In this document: positions 30,300-31,912 of the stretch, in pieces
Position numbering within the stretch: the first letter of the stretch is position 1
Layout: every line of letters begins with the position of its first letter
Origin: a virus
Length of the DNA stretch: 31,912 bases
IMG/VR virus record: IMGVR_UViG_3300025138_000193
Coordinates: 1-31,912 of that record
Strand: one strand, 5' to 3'
Notes under the pieces: model-generated
Seen by the model: only the letters and a program-made list of their open reading frames with translations
What the model was told of the DNA's origin: nothing
Database searches by the model: none
Made by a program: the position numbers and the translations under genes

Positions 30300-31912
30300 T
30301 TATTTTATAATTTTTGAAATGCTACCTTTGTTATCGTATCTTTTTATTCCAAGATAAACAGGTTTTCTTTTTAAATCAGGTATAGGCTTGTATTTGTTCT
30401 TATTACAAGCCATAATAGCTAAACCAGAACTTATAGTTGCATCGTGTTTAGTTCTATTATTTATGTTGAATATAGCCCAATCTTCTAATGTCCTTTGAAG
30501 ATACATGTCTCCATATTCTTCGTTGTTTAATCCCACATATTCTTCTATGTAAGATTCTATAGCCGCAGCATGTGCCTGCTTAATATCTTCACTTGAGTTA
30601 GGTATACCACCTATTTCTTTTTCTGTTGTAGAAAGTTTATTCCATATCTTATCAGGGCGATTAATCGAAAACCCTCTGTACCCTCTACGCTTTAAATAAT
30701 AAAGCAATCTAGGTTTATTGTTTTCACAAAGTAAAGGCATGCCATAGAATATTAAAGCCATTAAAACATCTTCAAAGAATATCTCAGCTGTTTGAGGTCT
30801 AGCTATATATTCTAAAAAGAAATGATTAGGCGGCGCATCCTCCATGGAAAACTTAGTTAATCCATGTAGCGATCCATTAGAACCCTTACCATCAACAGTA
30901 CCGCTAATGTCGTAACTGTCACAGCCAAAAGCTCCAATGTGTTCGTTAGCAGGGTGTTTAATACCATTTTTTAATATTATTCTGTTTTGTAAACTCACTG
31001 GTGGCACCCAAGATATTAAAAATCTACCGTTTTTATCTGGCACAAACTGCACGCTCGTATCTTTAATTCCACCTTTCCATACAAATTTACCTTTAGTAAC
31101 ACTAGTTTCATTATTAAACTCAGCATTATAATCTATTTGTTGATAAATCCTTGTTAAGTTAAATAAACTTTGCTTAGACTCATCTCTAAAAGCGTGTTGC
31201 TCTGTTCTTGGAAATTGTCTATAATATTCATTTAAACTATCTTGATCGTTTTTTAAACCTTCAACTTCGTTTTGCCAGTGTTCAATAACGCCTGTTGTAA
31301 TGTCATAACCGTCAACTCCTTTGACGCTATTTTTTTCTCTAATAAAGACAGGTGATCCGTAAACATCCATGAATCCTTCGTAATTCCATTCCATAGGGAC
31401 GAACAAAGAATAGAGTCCAGAAGAAGTTTGTCCATTGCGATTTCGTTTTGTAACGTCTGAATTATAGTATAGTTTCTTGAAGTTATTTCCACCTTTGTCT
31501 AAAGCATTTGAAGTCGAGCCCATCATACATTTACCTACAATTCTAGATCCTAGTCTTAATGTAGTTTTTGTAACTCTCCAGTTATTTAATATATTGTCCG
31601 GTCTTTCCCATTTACCACTTTCATCATGAGCTAATAGCTTTAGCTTTTCACCATCATAAGAATTATCACCTGTGTTTTTCCAGTCAATAGTTGTGTCAAG
31701 TCCGTCTAACTCTCTTAATTGCTCATTACTTTCAAGCTTTCTTCTAGTAAGTTTTGAAGCCGGAACCCTATACGCCAGTTCTGTTTTAGGACGATCCATA
31801 CCGTCTTGGATCGGCTTGAAGAAAAACGGATAGTTAACGGATATTGGCACGACTTTATCTGTGAACATTTTTTTAGCATCTGATCCAGATTTAGATAATA
31901 TACCGAATCTGG
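30300..31912 (-). CDS. Large terminase subunit, 5' end outside the window
   Basis: The packaging motor: an ATPase that feeds DNA through the portal and a nuclease that cuts it. The frame stays open to the window edge upstream of the first Met at 31868 (RFGILSKSGSDAKKMFTDK), so the start and probably Walker A/B lie outside. Visible are RIVGKCMMGSTSNALDKGGN, a likely ATPase coupling motif (nt about 31,490-31,550), and GAFGCDSYDISGTVDGKGSN with Asp codons at 30909-30911 and 30918-30920, the probable first metal ligand of the RNase H-like nuclease. Further acidic residues (EDVLMALIFYGMPLL; KHDATISSGLA) follow in the usual order, ending basic. The portal gene follows after 2 bases. Assignment rests on these motifs and gene order. 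Confidence 0.85.
   Translation of the reverse strand, partial: RFGILSKSGSDAKKMFTDKVVPISVNYPFFFKPIQDGMDRPKTELAYRVPASKLTRRKLESNEQLRELDGLDTTIDWKNTGDNSYDGEKLKLLAHDESGKWERPDNILNNWRVTKTTLRLGSRIVGKCMMGSTSNALDKGGNNFKKLYYNSDVTKRNRNGQTSSGLYSLFVPMEWNYEGFMDVYGSPVFIREKNSVKGVDGYDITTGVIEHWQNEVEGLKNDQDSLNEYYRQFPRTEQHAFRDESKQSLFNLTRIYQQIDYNAEFNNETSVTKGKFVWKGGIKDTSVQFVPDKNGRFLISWVPPVSLQNRIILKNGIKHPANEHIGAFGCDSYDISGTVDGKGSNGSLHGLTKFSMEDAPPNHFFLEYIARPQTAEIFFEDVLMALIFYGMPLLCENNKPRLLYYLKRRGYRGFSINRPDKIWNKLSTTEKEIGGIPNSSEDIKQAHAAAIESYIEEYVGLNNEEYGDMYLQRTLEDWAIFNINNRTKHDATISSGLAIMACNKNKYKPIPDLKRKPVYLGIKRYDNKGSISKIIK

Noticed and set aside
1-31912. Firm placement in the crAss-like order
   Set aside because: Portal and tail patterns are shared with other marine short-tailed phages, and no crAss-specific polymerase or replication gene is in the window.

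Overview
The window is a strongly AT-rich stretch of a tailed double-stranded DNA phage genome, most likely a marine, short-tailed (podovirus-like) phage. The evidence is a contiguous late block with portal, scaffold, major capsid, neck, large tail/stabilisation and giant internal-virion proteins. No tail tube, sheath or tape-measure protein is visible. Two proteins carry sequence signatures that I associate with crAss-like and marine short-tailed phages: a tail protein whose N-terminus has the MNKDLDDR / GEYRDAQN / SEGSDVGALENVLGN pattern, and a neighbour with the YGISNNPESFA pattern. The gene starts inspected lack a Shine-Dalgarno sequence and have A/T-only leaders. That is typical of Bacteroidota and their phages, so a marine Bacteroidota host is the best inference. 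No similarity search was possible, so family assignments rest on motifs, gene order and memory of related proteins.

Layout. The left end (1-606, + strand) holds the 3' end of a class II ribonucleotide reductase, then a small two-helix membrane protein overlapping it by ATGA, then a possible 15-residue four-cysteine micropeptide. A two-sided terminator at 626-658 separates this metabolic cluster from everything else, which lies on the - strand and converges on it.

In transcription order (right to left) the - strand reads: large terminase (5' end outside the window), portal, scaffold, major capsid protein, a small capsid-associated protein, terminator, a paralogue of that small protein, a conserved 257-residue protein, terminator, two neck proteins, a 1774-residue tail/muzzle-type protein, a 690-residue tail protein, a cupin, an Ala-rich internal protein ending in an S74-like motif, a 629-residue probable internal protein with one dockerin-like calcium loop, a 2975-residue polyvalent protein with zincin and HAD motifs, and finally a PAP2-type acid phosphatase. 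Genes are packed with gaps of about 3-57 bases. No stretch longer than 300 bases lacks a gene.

The block builds the head (terminase to capsid), closes the neck and attaches the tail, and supplies proteins probably packaged for ejection with the DNA. Reductase, HAD and PAP2 phosphatase together suggest handling of nucleotides and phosphate in the host. The most interesting features are the giant multi-enzyme protein, a beta-rich GxGY module scattered through four consecutive neck/tail genes, the phosphatase at the end of the late block, a tRNA T-arm-like sequence inside a tail gene, and the paralogous pair flanking the capsid terminator.
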